A stretch of DNA of 57,121 nucleotides from Klebsiella pneumoniae (GTDB lineage: Bacteria > Pseudomonadota > Gammaproteobacteria > Pseudomonadales > Pseudohongiellaceae). The DNA is taken from the NCBI GenBank assembly GCA_945877175.1, contig CAMCRC010000007.1:1-57121 (forward strand), in the 5' to 3' direction. Shown one piece after another: positions 46,745-55,783 of the stretch. The translations under genes were made by a program, and so were the position numbers. The first letter of the stretch is position 1. Every line of letters starts with the position of its first letter. The notes under the pieces are model-generated. The model saw only the letters and a list, made by a program, of their open reading frames with translations, was not told the origin of the DNA and ran no database searches.

Positions 46745-48319
46745 TCAGGGCGTCGGCAGTGCCGGCGCCTGGCGGGCCAGGGTTGCCTGTTCATAGGCAT
46801 AGGCGATGGCGATCAGCGTAGGTTCGGTGTACTGCCGGCCCATGAACGACAGCCCGATGGGAAAGTCCTGCAGGTAGCCGGCGGGCACCGTGATGTTGGG
46901 GTAGCCTGAGACGGCCGGCAGACTGGCACTGGAGACATAGCCCTCCGTCTCGTCGCCGCCCGGGTCCAACGGCCTGCCAACGCTGTTGGTGGGGGCCACC
47001 AGTGCATCCAGTTCGAGGTCCTGCATCACGCTGTTGAGGCTGCTCTGGCTGAAGGCCTTGCTGTAGCCGAGCGCGCTCAGATAGTCGGCGTCGCCCAGGT
47101 TGGTCGTCTCCTGCGCCTGCAGGAACAGTTCCTGTCCGAAGTACGGCATCACCGCTGCCGCATTGGCTTCGTTGAAGGCAATCAGGTCCGCCAGGGTCTG
47201 CAATTCTCCCCCGCGCTCGTACAGATAGTTCTCCAGATCATTCTTGAACTCGAACAGCAGCACCTGGGTCTCCGCCGCGCCGAAACTGCGCGCAGGGTTG
47301 ATGGCGATGTCGAACACTTCAGCGCCGGCGTCACGCAGCACCTGCAGCTGGGTTTCCATCAGGGCATCCAGAGTGGCGTTGCGGCCAAAGTGCTGACGCA
47401 TCACGCCGATGCGCTTGCCCTGCAGGCCGTCTTCCCGCAGGAAGGCGGTGTAGTCCAGCGGCGTGCGGGTGCGCAGATTCGAGGTGATTTCATCCTGCAC
47501 GTCTTCCGCCACCAGCGCATTGAGCAGCAGTACTGCATCGCGTACCGTGCGCGCCATCGGGCCGGCCGTGTCCTGGCTATGGGCGATGGGAATGATGCCG
47601 ACGCGCGACACCAGTCCCAGTGATGGCTTGATGCCGACGATGCTGTTGTGTGACGCGGGGCAGACGATGGAGCCGTCGGTTTCCGTGCCCACGGCCAGCA
47701 CCGCGAAGTCTGCCGCCACCGCCACGGCCGAGCCGGAGCTGGAGCCGCAGGGCGTGCGCGTCGGGTCATAGGGGTTCAGCGTCTGGCCACCGCGACTCGA
47801 CCAGCCGCTCGAGGAGTTGGTGGAGCGGAAGTTGGCCCATTCGCTCATGTTGGTCTTGCCCAGAATCACCGCGCCAGCCTCGCGCAGGCGGCTGACCAGA
47901 AAGGCATCGCTGGCGGGCACTGGCGCGTCCAGCAGAGCAAGGCTGCCGGCCGTGGTGTGCAGCTGGTCCGCCGTGTCGATGTTGTCCTTGAGCAGCACCG
48001 GGATGCCGTGCAGGGGCGAGCGCACCTGTCCGGCCTGGCGTTCTGCGTCCAGCGCCGCTGCAATGGTCAGCGCGTCCGGGTTCACTTCCAGCACTGAGCG
48101 CAGGACAGGGTCCAGCGTGGCGATGCGCGCCAGATAGTGTTCGGTGATGGCCACGGCACTCAGGGTGCCGGAAACCATGGCGGCCTGTAGAGTGGTCACA
48201 TCGGCGTCCGGCGGGATGGCGCCCTGGGCGGCCTGGGGGCCGCCGGTCTGGCAGGCGCTCAGCAGGACGGCGAACAGCAGGGCGGGAAGGGCGCGCGGGC
48301 GAACAGTCAGTGCTGGCAT
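46745..48319 (-). CDS. Lipoprotein amidase (amidase-signature family)
   Basis: A 524-residue amidase. The N-terminus has a lipobox LLSAC, so it is probably anchored in the outer membrane. The Ser-cisSer-Lys triad is visible: [10 protein letters not shown] (Lys), [16 protein letters not shown] (cis-Ser) and [14 protein letters not shown] (nucleophile Ser). It is related to GatA but is not GatA, since no partner GatB/C is near. It should hydrolyse amides. Convergent with the M20 gene (13 bases apart). Confidence 0.9.
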   Translation of the reverse strand: MPALTVRPRALPALLFAVLLSACQTGGPQAAQGAIPPDADVTTLQAAMVSGTLSAVAITEHYLARIATLDPVLRSVLEVNPDALTIAAALDAERQAGQVRSPLHGIPVLLKDNIDTADQLHTTAGSLALLDAPVPASDAFLVSRLREAGAVILGKTNMSEWANFRSTNSSSGWSSRGGQTLNPYDPTRTPCGSSSGSAVAVAADFAVLAVGTETDGSIVCPASHNSIVGIKPSLGLVSRVGIIPIAHSQDTAGPMARTVRDAVLLLNALVAEDVQDEITSNLRTRTPLDYTAFLREDGLQGKRIGVMRQHFGRNATLDALMETQLQVLRDAGAEVFDIAINPARSFGAAETQVLLFEFKNDLENYLYERGGELQTLADLIAFNEANAAAVMPYFGQELFLQAQETTNLGDADYLSALGYSKAFSQSSLNSVMQDLELDALVAPTNSVGRPLDPGGDETEGYVSSASLPAVSGYPNITVPAGYLQDFPIGLSFMGRQYTEPTLIAIAYAYEQATLARQAPALPTP

Positions 48320-48442
48320 GAAGATCCTTGTCTGCGGAAAGGAAAGCTGTCCGGAGTCTATGCAAATTCGGGAACCGACTCAATCCGGGGCGGTGGTATG
48401 ATCCAGCGCAGAAATACTGGCCAGCGACCCCGGGAGTGAACG

Positions 48443-48832
48443 ATGCAGCCTTTTTCTCTGGACATGGCGGTGCGGGACTACGAATGCGATCTGCAGGGCG
48501 TGGTGAACAATGCCGTCTATCAGAACTATACGGAACACGCGCGCCACGAGTATCTGAAGACCCGCGGCGTGGACTTTGCCGCGTTGACAGCCACCGGCGT
48601 GCATGTCGTGGTGATCCGAGCGGAACTCGACTATCTGCGATCGCTGCGCAGTGGCGATGTATTCTGCGTGACAGTGCAGACCGAGCGTGTATCGCGCTTG
48701 CGGATGGCCTTCACGCAGCACATCACACTGGTCAATGACGGGACGCCAATCTTGAATGCCCGGTTCGTTGTGGCGGCGGTGGACGCGCAGGGGCGGCCGT
48801 GTTTTCCGCAGGCGCTGGAGGCGCTGCTGTAG
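48443..48832 (+). CDS. Acyl-CoA thioesterase (YbgC/4HBT hotdog fold)
   Basis: A 129-residue hotdog thioesterase. MAVRDYECDLQGVVNNAVYQNYTEHARHEYL is the YbgC/FadM-type active-site helix, here quoted only by its pattern of Asp, Asn and Tyr residues (positions about 9-39); Asp in ECDLQGVVNN is the catalytic acid. Its TAG stop is the TAG inside the REP arm GTAGGAGC (48829-48840). Confidence 0.85.
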   Translation: MQPFSLDMAVRDYECDLQGVVNNAVYQNYTEHARHEYLKTRGVDFAALTATGVHVVVIRAELDYLRSLRSGDVFCVTVQTERVSRLRMAFTQHITLVNDGTPILNARFVVAAVDAQGRPCFPQALEALL

Positions 48833-48912
48833 GAGCGGGCCTGCCGGTGGGAGCGAGCTTGCTGTGGGAGCGGGCTTGCCCGCGAACAGTTCGCTTGCAA
48901 GCAAGCTCCCAC
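48829..48912. repeat. REP cluster with three partial units and one inverted partner
   Basis: Units start at 48829 (GTAGGAGCGGGCCTG), 48847 (GTGGGAGCGAGCTTGC) and 48864 (GTGGGAGCGGGCTTGCCCGC). An inverted partner (TTCGC...GCAAGCTCCCAC) lies at 48890-48912. The stop codon of the thioesterase is in the first unit. The TonB receptor gene begins at 49065 after a 152-base spacer. Confidence 0.88.
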
Positions 48913-49064
48913 CGTCATCCCCCTGTCACGCTACTGCCGTCTTTCTGCCATCCCTCTGTCGCACGATCTCTCTATCCTGAGCTCCGAACCGTGCCCGAAG
49001 AACTCTTCGCGGCACTTACATCGCCGTCTCCGTTTGTCTGCGGAGCGCCAGAGGAGCCCTGCCC

Positions 49065-52000
49065 ATGAATTTTCGTACGTCCCCCATTTCCTGCACCAAC
49101 CCTTTGACTGTGACACCTCTGCCGAGCCTGCGCAGGAAGCCCTTGTGCGTCATGGTGCAGCTGGCACTTTCCAGCCTCCTGATGGGCGCCGCTTCCGGTG
49201 CCATGGCCCAGGCACCTGCCACTGGCGCTGCTGCCGACGACGCGCCGCAGATCGAGGAAGTGCTGGTGACCGGTTCCAACATCCGCCGCATGATCAACGA
49301 TGGTGTGGTGCCCGTATCGGTCATCGGCGAAGAGGCCATGGAGGTGCGTTCCGCGCTGCTGCCAGTGGACCTGCTGAGCTCGCTGCCTTCCGTAGTCAAC
49401 CTGCCTGAGAATGAAACGCGACTTGGCTCCTCCGGCGCGCGCGGCGACAACGCCAACGTCAACCTGCGCAGCATGGGTGCCACGGCCACGCTGGTGCTGG
49501 TGAACGGACGCCGTATGGCCATCAACCCGATGACGGCCGGCTTGTCCCAGGCTGTGAACGTGAACCAGCTGCCGACGCAGGGCGTGGACCGCATCGAAGT
49601 ACTGCGCGACGGCGCCTCGTCAATTTACGGCTCTGACGCCGTGGGCGGCGTAATCAACTACATCATGCGCCGCGAATTCGACGGCGTGGAAGTGTCCTTG
49701 CAGCAGGGCGGCACCGAGCATGGCGGCGGCGAGAACACCCAGCTGGCGCTGACCTTCGGTTCCACCAGTTTCGCCGACGGCCGTGGCCGCTTCATCGGCA
49801 GTCTGGAAGCGCTGACCCGCGACAGCATCGCGCTGACGGATCGCGATTTCAGCAAGACCTCCTTCAATTCCGATCGCGCGCCTGCTCCCTTCAATGCCGT
49901 TGGCGGTCCCTTCGACGGCCGTTCCGCCCGCGGCTACTGGCCGACCTTCCGCGTGGGCACCGCCACTGCCAACAACTACTTCCGCCCGGTCAATGGCACG
50001 CCCGCGCTGACCACGGCTGCGCCCAGCCGCACTGCCAACCCCGAGTTCTTCCTCGACCTCAACCAGTTCGGTTTCGCCTCGCCGGAAGTCAAGCGCGGCA
50101 ATGCCTATCTGGCAGGCGAGTACGACCTGAGCGACAAGGTCACCGCGTTCTCCGAGTTCGGTTACTACGTGGCCAACTCCACCATGCAGCGGCAGCCCCT
50201 GGCCCTGAACGGCCCGACCTCTGACAAGCTGATGCTCATGCCGTTGGACAATCCCTACAACCCCTTCGGCTCGCGCTTCTACCACGTGAGCGGGGCGCCC
50301 AATGCCGACGGCACGCCGCGCCTGACCGGTGCGCCAAGAACGGTGGGTTTCACCCAGATGACCCTGGCGGGACTTTCCCCCGAAGTCATCGAGACAGACT
50401 CCGACGTGCTGCGTTTCACTGCCGGCCTGAAGGGCGAGCTTGGCGAGACCTGGACGTGGGAATCGTCCATGTTCTTCAACGAAGTGAACGGCAGTGACGA
50501 AGCGTATCCGGACGTGCGCGAGAGCCTGCTGCAGGCTGCGATTGGCCGCACCGATGCCAATGCCTACAACCCCTTCGGCTACACCTTCAAGGTGCAGAAC
50601 GGCGCTGTCGTCGCCAATGCCCCGTACGCCAATCCGCAGGCCGTGGTGGATTCCTTCAGCGCCGTGTTCGCCCGCGACGCCCAGGCCACCATCGCCAGCG
50701 CCGACGCACGCATGTCCGGCCGGCTGTTCAGCTGGTGGGCAGGGGATGTGATGGCGGCATTCGGCGTCGAGCACCGCAAGGAAGATCTGGAAGACCTGCG
50801 TCCTCCCTTCAGCGGCGAGAACCCCGCCAGTTCAGGACTGGAGACCACCAACAACGACTTCCTGCTGCACCCGCCGCGTCCGGACGTGCTGGGTGACCGC
50901 GATGTCACCAGCGCCTTCGCCGAGATCATGGTGCCTCTGGTCAGCGAAGAGGCCGGCATCGCGCTGGTGAATCGTCTGGAACTGAACGTGTCGGCCCGCA
51001 GCGAGCGCTATAGCGATTTCGGCAGCACCACCAAGCCGAAGATCGGCCTGAACTGGAAGCCGGCGGAGTGGATGATGCTGCGTGCCTCCTACAATGAAGG
51101 CTTCATGGCGCCCAGTCTGGCTGCGCTGTACACCAGCCCGCGCTGGAGCATCTCGGCAGGGGCGGGCGACATCGACCCCTATCGCAACCCGGCTCTGAAC
51201 GAAGGCCCCTACGTGATGCGCACCTATTTCGGCGGCAACCCGAATCTGGCCCCGCAGGAGTCCAAGGGTGACACCTATGGCTTCGTCATCGACGTGCCGT
51301 TCGTGGAAGGCCTGAGCGTGAATGCCGACTGGTGGCGCATTCGCCGCAGCGATCTGCTGGGTCAGCGCAGCGTCGCGCAGATCAACGAGAGTGACGTGGC
51401 CCTGCTGGCCGCGTACACGCAGCAGCAGCGTGCAGCCGGCGTGGCCATCGGCAACATCGATCTGGGCAGTGGCACGGCGAACTACAAGGGCGACCCCGAT
51501 GTACAGCGTTACGCGCTGACGCCGGAAGACATCGCGGCCTTCGCTACGTACAACGCCGCCAACCCGGGCAAGCAGGTTGCTGCCGCCGGTCGCACGTTCT
51601 CACGCAACCAGCCGTTCCTGAACCTGTCCTCCAGTGAGCACAGCGGGATCGATCTTGGCTTCCGTTACGAGCTGCGTGGTCTTGCGATCGGCGACCTGGT
51701 GTTCAGTTCCGAGTGGGCGTACATGGACATGGCGGAGACGACCCTGTCCCCGGCCAACGTGGCCCCGACCATCAACAATCTGATGCTGGCCTCCGGGACC
51801 GCTGAATTGCGCAGCACCAGCAACATTTTCTGGCGCAAGGATCAGTGGAATGCCGGTCTGGGTATCTACCACGTGGGCGAAACCCATGATGGTGGTGCCA
51901 CCACCACGCAGGCGATCTATGACAGTCTGGGGCAACCGGACTACATCGAACCGTTCTTCACTCAGGGCCGTACCATTTATCGCCGGGTGATCGACAGTGT

Positions 52001-52205
52001 CGTCACCTACAACCTGTCTGTAGGCTATCAGTTCACGGGCTCCAGCAACGCGATGCTGCGCGACACCCGCGTGCGTTTCGGCGTGATGAACCTGACCGAC
52101 GAAGAACCGCCACTGGCCGCAGAAAGCTTCGGCTATGATCCGTCCGTGAGCCAGTCCATGCTGACCGGCCGCAGCTGGAATCTGCAAGTCACCAAGAGGT
52201 TTTGA
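49065..52205 (+). CDS. TonB-dependent outer membrane receptor
   Basis: A 1046-residue receptor. A signal peptide (about 20-49, ending GAMAQ) follows a long n-region. A TonB-box-like EEVLVTGSNIR leads into a plug with LVLVNGRRMAINPMTAGLSQ and VDRIEVLRDGASSIYGSDAVGGVINYI, then a long beta barrel ending NLQVTKRF with terminal Phe. The ligand is unknown. The stop is 3 bases or so before the next gene, so it is co-translated with the Tat-exported protein. Confidence 0.93.
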   Translation: MNFRTSPISCTNPLTVTPLPSLRRKPLCVMVQLALSSLLMGAASGAMAQAPATGAAADDAPQIEEVLVTGSNIRRMINDGVVPVSVIGEEAMEVRSALLPVDLLSSLPSVVNLPENETRLGSSGARGDNANVNLRSMGATATLVLVNGRRMAINPMTAGLSQAVNVNQLPTQGVDRIEVLRDGASSIYGSDAVGGVINYIMRREFDGVEVSLQQGGTEHGGGENTQLALTFGSTSFADGRGRFIGSLEALTRDSIALTDRDFSKTSFNSDRAPAPFNAVGGPFDGRSARGYWPTFRVGTATANNYFRPVNGTPALTTAAPSRTANPEFFLDLNQFGFASPEVKRGNAYLAGEYDLSDKVTAFSEFGYYVANSTMQRQPLALNGPTSDKLMLMPLDNPYNPFGSRFYHVSGAPNADGTPRLTGAPRTVGFTQMTLAGLSPEVIETDSDVLRFTAGLKGELGETWTWESSMFFNEVNGSDEAYPDVRESLLQAAIGRTDANAYNPFGYTFKVQNGAVVANAPYANPQAVVDSFSAVFARDAQATIASADARMSGRLFSWWAGDVMAAFGVEHRKEDLEDLRPPFSGENPASSGLETTNNDFLLHPPRPDVLGDRDVTSAFAEIMVPLVSEEAGIALVNRLELNVSARSERYSDFGSTTKPKIGLNWKPAEWMMLRASYNEGFMAPSLAALYTSPRWSISAGAGDIDPYRNPALNEGPYVMRTYFGGNPNLAPQESKGDTYGFVIDVPFVEGLSVNADWWRIRRSDLLGQRSVAQINESDVALLAAYTQQQRAAGVAIGNIDLGSGTANYKGDPDVQRYALTPEDIAAFATYNAANPGKQVAAAGRTFSRNQPFLNLSSSEHSGIDLGFRYELRGLAIGDLVFSSEWAYMDMAETTLSPANVAPTINNLMLASGTAELRSTSNIFWRKDQWNAGLGIYHVGETHDGGATTTQAIYDSLGQPDYIEPFFTQGRTIYRRVIDSVVTYNLSVGYQFTGSSNAMLRDTRVRFGVMNLTDEEPPLAAESFGYDPSVSQSMLTGRSWNLQVTKRF

Positions 52206-52207
52206 GC

Positions 52208-53143
52208 ATGCACATACTGTCACGTCGCAGTCTGTTGAAGGGCGCAGTCGCCACGGCCGGCGTTGCCGCCACCGGGCTGGCCGGTCGTGTGTTCGCGGCG
52301 GAGCAGGGCAATGAGGCCCTGCGCACCGCTTACCGCGAATGGCTGGGCTCGCTGCCCGCCGCGCCGGTGCCCGAGCTGACCCGCCATGGACTGGTGGGCA
52401 CCGAGCTGAAGCGCTGGCACATCATGGAGGCCAATCAGGGCGTGGCGGTGGATGCCGAGCACTTCTATGGCATCGGCAATCACGCGCTGGTCAAGCACCG
52501 CAAGGACACCGGCGAGCGTGTGGCCGAGTGGTTCGGCCCCCGCAACGGGGCCATCATCCACTTGAACTCAGGCTGGCTGGATGGCGACCGGCTGGTGCTG
52601 TCGCACTCCAACTTCTCGCAGCTGCCCATGGCCAGCTCGCTGGAAATCTATGATGCGCGCACGCTGCAGCCGCTGGAGAGTCACGCGCTCGGCCTGCGTC
52701 TTGGTTCGCTCACATGGGCAGTGCGCCGCGACGGTTTCTGGTGGGCCTGCTTCGCCAATTACAACGACGGCGGCACCACACCCGGCTTCGATCAGCGCTG
52801 GACCCACGTGGCCAAGTTCAACGACGACTGGCAGGAGCTGCAGGCCTGGCTGTTCCCGCCGCAGGTCATCGCCACCTGGGGTGATAGTGCCTGCTCGGGC
52901 GGCGACTGGGGCGACGACGGCCTGCTGTATGTCACCGGCCACGACCTGCCCGAGCTGCATGTGCTGCGCATTCCGAAGCAGGGCGTGACCCTGGAATACG
53001 TCACCACCATCGACGTGCCCTTCGAGGGCCAGTCCTGGGCGTGGGACCGCAGTGCGGTGGGCGAACGCGTGATCTACGGCATCAGCCGTGCACGCCAGGA
53101 AGTGATCGCGGCGCGCATCCCCGAGGTGCCCGCGACCTTGTAG
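52208..53143 (+). CDS. Tat-exported beta-propeller-like partner of the TonB receptor
   Basis: A 311-residue protein with a twin-arginine signal (LSRRSLLKGAVATAGVAATG). The mature part has repeated blade-like segments (GVAVDAEHFYGIGNHALVKH, HSNFSQLPMASSLEIYDART, DDGLLYVTGHDLPELHVLRI). The fold is inferred, the activity unknown. It begins 2 bases after the TonB receptor stop; TTG at 52202, overlapping that stop, is an alternative start. Its TAG stop is the TAG of a REP arm. Confidence 0.82.
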   Translation: MHILSRRSLLKGAVATAGVAATGLAGRVFAAEQGNEALRTAYREWLGSLPAAPVPELTRHGLVGTELKRWHIMEANQGVAVDAEHFYGIGNHALVKHRKDTGERVAEWFGPRNGAIIHLNSGWLDGDRLVLSHSNFSQLPMASSLEIYDARTLQPLESHALGLRLGSLTWAVRRDGFWWACFANYNDGGTTPGFDQRWTHVAKFNDDWQELQAWLFPPQVIATWGDSACSGGDWGDDGLLYVTGHDLPELHVLRIPKQGVTLEYVTTIDVPFEGQSWAWDRSAVGERVIYGISRARQEVIAARIPEVPATL

Positions 53144-53163
53144 GAGCGAGCCCTGCTCGCGAA
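53140..53163. repeat. REP-like arm providing the stop of the Tat protein
   Basis: GTAGGAGCGAGCCCTGCTCG is followed by CGAA: a variant of the REP unit. The TAG at 53141-53143 terminates the preceding gene. A small GCCGCCATGGATGGCGGC palindrome lies next to it (53168-53185). The rest of the 220-base gap to cobB (to 53363) is AT-richer and I see no gene in it. Confidence 0.7.
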
Positions 53164-53363
53164 CCCGCCGCCATGGATGGCGGCACTTTCTGATACCGCA
53201 CGCAGTACCTGCCTTTGCTCACAAACTTCTAATTCTGCTTGGACGAGCATTCACAAAAATCACCTCTACCAGTCCGTTTCCAATGCGCCCCGGCATGAAA
53301 TTCACTGCACTTTGTTACGAGATTACAGAGACCTTGATACGAGTTTCTTGAAGGCAGGCTGAC

Positions 53364-54074
53364 TCACACCGGACTCAACAAACACTCCACATACTCCGGC
53401 ACCAGCGTGCCGGCCTTGCCGTAGCGGTGTTCGTCAAAACTGGAGCCCGTCGTCTCCAGATTCAGTTCCACCGTGCGCGCGCCGCTGACTTTGGCGCTCT
53501 GGTAGAAGCCGGCTGCGGGGTAGACATTGCCCGAGGTGCCGATGGACAAGAACAGGTCGCAGGTGGCCAGCGCGCGGTTGATCTGCGCCATGTGCAGCGG
53601 CATCTCGCCGAACCACACGATGTGCGGGCGGAGATTGCCCGGCGTGCCACAGCAGCGGCACAGGGTGTCGAAGCCCAGGTCGTCGCGGATGTCGAACACC
53701 AGCTGGCTCTCGGTGCAGCGCATCTTCAGCAGCTCGCCGTGCATGTGCAGCAGCTTGCGGCTGCCGGCGCGCTCATGCAGGTTGTCCACGTTCTGGGTGA
53801 CCAGCAGAAACTCGCCGTGGAAGGCGTGTTCGAGTCGGGCCAGGGCGGTGTGGGCGGCGTTGGGGCGGATGTCGTCCTGCAGCAGCTGGCGGCGGCGCTG
53901 GTTGTAGAAGTGATGGACGAGTTGGGGGTTGCGTTCGAAGCCTTCGGGGGTGGCGACGTCTTCGATGCGGTGGTTTTCCCACAGGCCGTCGCTGGCGCGG
54001 AAGGTGTTGATGCCGGATTCGGCGGAGATGCCGGCGCCGGTCAGGACTACGATGGAATTTACGGGACGTCTCAT
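53364..54074 (-). CDS. NAD-dependent protein deacylase (Sir2/CobB)
   Basis: A 236-residue sirtuin. [20 protein letters not shown] (NAD-binding), [18 protein letters not shown] with the catalytic His, zinc Cys residues in RCTESQ and [19 protein letters not shown], and [14 protein letters not shown]. The length fits CobB-type class III. It removes acyl groups from lysines, using NAD. ATG 54074 ([12 protein letters not shown]) was chosen over longer upstream frames that run into the repeat region. Confidence 0.92.
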   Translation of the reverse strand: MRRPVNSIVVLTGAGISAESGINTFRASDGLWENHRIEDVATPEGFERNPQLVHHFYNQRRRQLLQDDIRPNAAHTALARLEHAFHGEFLLVTQNVDNLHERAGSRKLLHMHGELLKMRCTESQLVFDIRDDLGFDTLCRCCGTPGNLRPHIVWFGEMPLHMAQINRALATCDLFLSIGTSGNVYPAAGFYQSAKVSGARTVELNLETTGSSFDEHRYGKAGTLVPEYVECLLSPV

Positions 54075-54205
54075 GGGGCCGGATTCTATCTGCTTGCCGT
54101 GGCGCCGGACAGGGCCGCGACAACGGACGTTGTTTATCCCTCCGCGTTCCTCTTGATGCGGCGAGCCGGCCAGGGCGCGAGTGCCCTGGGTGCATCCTGG
54201 CTTGG

Positions 54206-54399
54206 GTGGGGGCGGGCTTGCCCGCGAGGTGTGGCACTGGACCGGAAGTCTGCTGCCCGGGAGGAGGTTTGCAGACCGTCGCCCGCCAGGGATGGCGGGC
54301 GCCGAGCTTACAGGGATGTACTTGAAGCGTGTCTGCAAACCTCCTCCCGGGCAGCAGACAACTGTAGCGGCGCTCATTCGCGGGCAAGCCCGCTCCCAC
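54206..54399. repeat. Nested palindromic element: REP pair enclosing a 29-nt perfect inverted repeat
   Basis: Outer REP arms at 54206-54227 and 54377-54399 (TTCGCGGGCAAGCCC type). Inside, 54248-54276 and 54331-54359 are perfect inverted copies, 29 of 29 (outer ends GTCTGCTGCCCGGG and CCCGGGCAGCAGAC). The 54-base centre holds a smaller palindrome CCCGCCA-GGGA-TGGCGGG. Three nested hairpins could form. The 452-base gap 54075-54526 contains this element, a REP-like fragment near 54400 and the bcp promoter, and no gene. Confidence 0.93.
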
Positions 54400-54478
54400 A
54401 GCAAGCGCGCTCCCACTCAGGCCAAGACACACCACAGACAATCCGCCATCCCGCTCGCCGCGTACTCCCCGGCGTGGC

Positions 54479-54484
54479 TATAAT
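54479..54484 (+). promoter_or_regulatory. -10 box of the bcp promoter
   Basis: A perfect TATAAT at 54479-54484, 43 bases before the bcp start, with TG nearby upstream. No strong -35 is visible. A CAGGAG ribosome site lies near 54513, 10 bases or so before the ATG. Confidence 0.6.
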
Positions 54485-54526
54485 GGCCGCCCAACCCGGG
54501 CCGGCCGCAAACAGGAGACCTCCCCC

Positions 54527-55000
54527 ATGACCTTCCCCGCTATCGGCGCCCCCGCCCCCGAATTTTCCCTGCAGGATCAGCACGGCAACACCGTCAGCCT
54601 GGCGCAGTTCCGTGGCAGCAAACAGGTGCTGGTGTATTTCTATCCCAAGGCCATGACCCCCGGCTGCACGGTGCAGGCCTGTGGTCTGCGCGATGTGCAG
54701 GGCGAACTCGACGCGCTGGACACCGTGGTGCTGGCGTTGAGTCCCGACCCCGTGAAGAGTCTGAAGAAATTTGCCGAGCGCGATGGCCTGAACTTCACGC
54801 TGCTGTCCGATGTCGACCACGCCGTGGCCGAGCAATACGGCGTGTGGGGCCTGAAGAAATTCATGGGCCGCGAGTTCATGGGCATCCTGCGCACCAGTTT
54901 CCTGATCGACAAGCAGGGCAGGTTGGCCCATGTGATGGACAAGGTCACCACCAAGTCGCATCACGACGACGTGCTGGCGCTGCTCAACGCCGGGCTCTGA
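54527..55000 (+). CDS. bcp: Thioredoxin-dependent thiol peroxidase (Bcp)
   Basis: A 157-residue peroxiredoxin. The peroxidatic site is YPKAMTPGCTVQACGL with Cys and the resolving Cys five residues on. LSPDPVKSLKKFAERDGLNF and DVDHAVAEQYGVWG are conserved. It reduces peroxides using thioredoxin. One base in the usual TPGCT is kept. A hydrolase follows after 6 bases. Confidence 0.95.
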   Translation: MTFPAIGAPAPEFSLQDQHGNTVSLAQFRGSKQVLVYFYPKAMTPGCTVQACGLRDVQGELDALDTVVLALSPDPVKSLKKFAERDGLNFTLLSDVDHAVAEQYGVWGLKKFMGREFMGILRTSFLIDKQGRLAHVMDKVTTKSHHDDVLALLNAGL

Positions 55001-55006
55001 AGGCGC

Positions 55007-55783
55007 ATGAAGCTGCATTGCAAACAATTCTCCACGCAAGGCGAGCCGCTGCTGGTGATGCATGGCCTGTTCGGCAGTCTGGGCAACTGGAGCTGGCATT
55101 GCCGGCAGTTGAGCAAGCATTTTGCCGTCTATGGCCTGGACCTGCGCAATCACGGCGCCTCGCCCCACAGCGACGAGATGGATTACACGCACATGGCCCA
55201 GGATGCGCTCGAGTTCATGGACGACCACGGCATTGCGCGTGCGCATCTGCTCGGGCACTCCATGGGCGGCAAGGTGGCGATGCAGGTGGCGCTGAGTACG
55301 CCGCAGCGGGTGGATCATCTGGTAGTGGCGGACATCGCGCCGGTCACCTACCGGGGCGAGCACGACGACATCTTCGCCGGCCTGCTGGCCATCGATCTGG
55401 CCGCCCTGCAAAGCCGCACCGAAGCGGACCACATCCTGGCGCCCTACGAGCCGGATGAGCTGGTGCGCCAGTTTCTGCTGACCAATCTGATGAAGAATCC
55501 GGAAGGCGGGTTTCACTGGCGTATCAACCTGCCGGTGCTGCAGAGCAATTACGAACGCCTGCGGGAGAAGCCTGCTGCCCCGGGCCCGTTCGAAGGACCG
55601 ACGCTGTTCGTGAAAGGGGCCCTGTCGAACTACATCACCGAGCAATACCGCGATGACATCCTGGCGCGCTTCCCCCACGCACGTACCAAGGTCATCATGC
55701 ACACCGGGCACTGGCTGCATGCCGAGAAGCCCGAGACCTTCTACCGCATCGTGCTTCAATTCCTCAAACCGGATGCCCCATGA
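55007..55783 (+). CDS. Alpha/beta hydrolase (YbfF-like esterase)
   Basis: A 258-residue alpha/beta hydrolase. MHGLFGSLGNWSW forms the oxyanion region, HLLGHSMGGKVAMQVAL carries the nucleophile Ser (GHSMGG), and a C-terminal HTGHWLHAEKP carries the His. YbfF-like esterases cleave acyl esters; the natural substrate is unclear. Its stop overlaps pdxJ by 4 bases. Confidence 0.9.
   Translation: MKLHCKQFSTQGEPLLVMHGLFGSLGNWSWHCRQLSKHFAVYGLDLRNHGASPHSDEMDYTHMAQDALEFMDDHGIARAHLLGHSMGGKVAMQVALSTPQRVDHLVVADIAPVTYRGEHDDIFAGLLAIDLAALQSRTEADHILAPYEPDELVRQFLLTNLMKNPEGGFHWRINLPVLQSNYERLREKPAAPGPFEGPTLFVKGALSNYITEQYRDDILARFPHARTKVIMHTGHWLHAEKPETFYRIVLQFLKPDAP

Noticed and set aside
45337..46800. Minus-strand open frame opposite the M20 peptidase
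   Set aside because: Antisense shadow; the plus strand has full M20 motifs.
54206..54399. Integron attC site
   Set aside because: The inverted repeat is perfect and lacks the short, imperfect core sites and no integrase is present; REP-related origin fits better.
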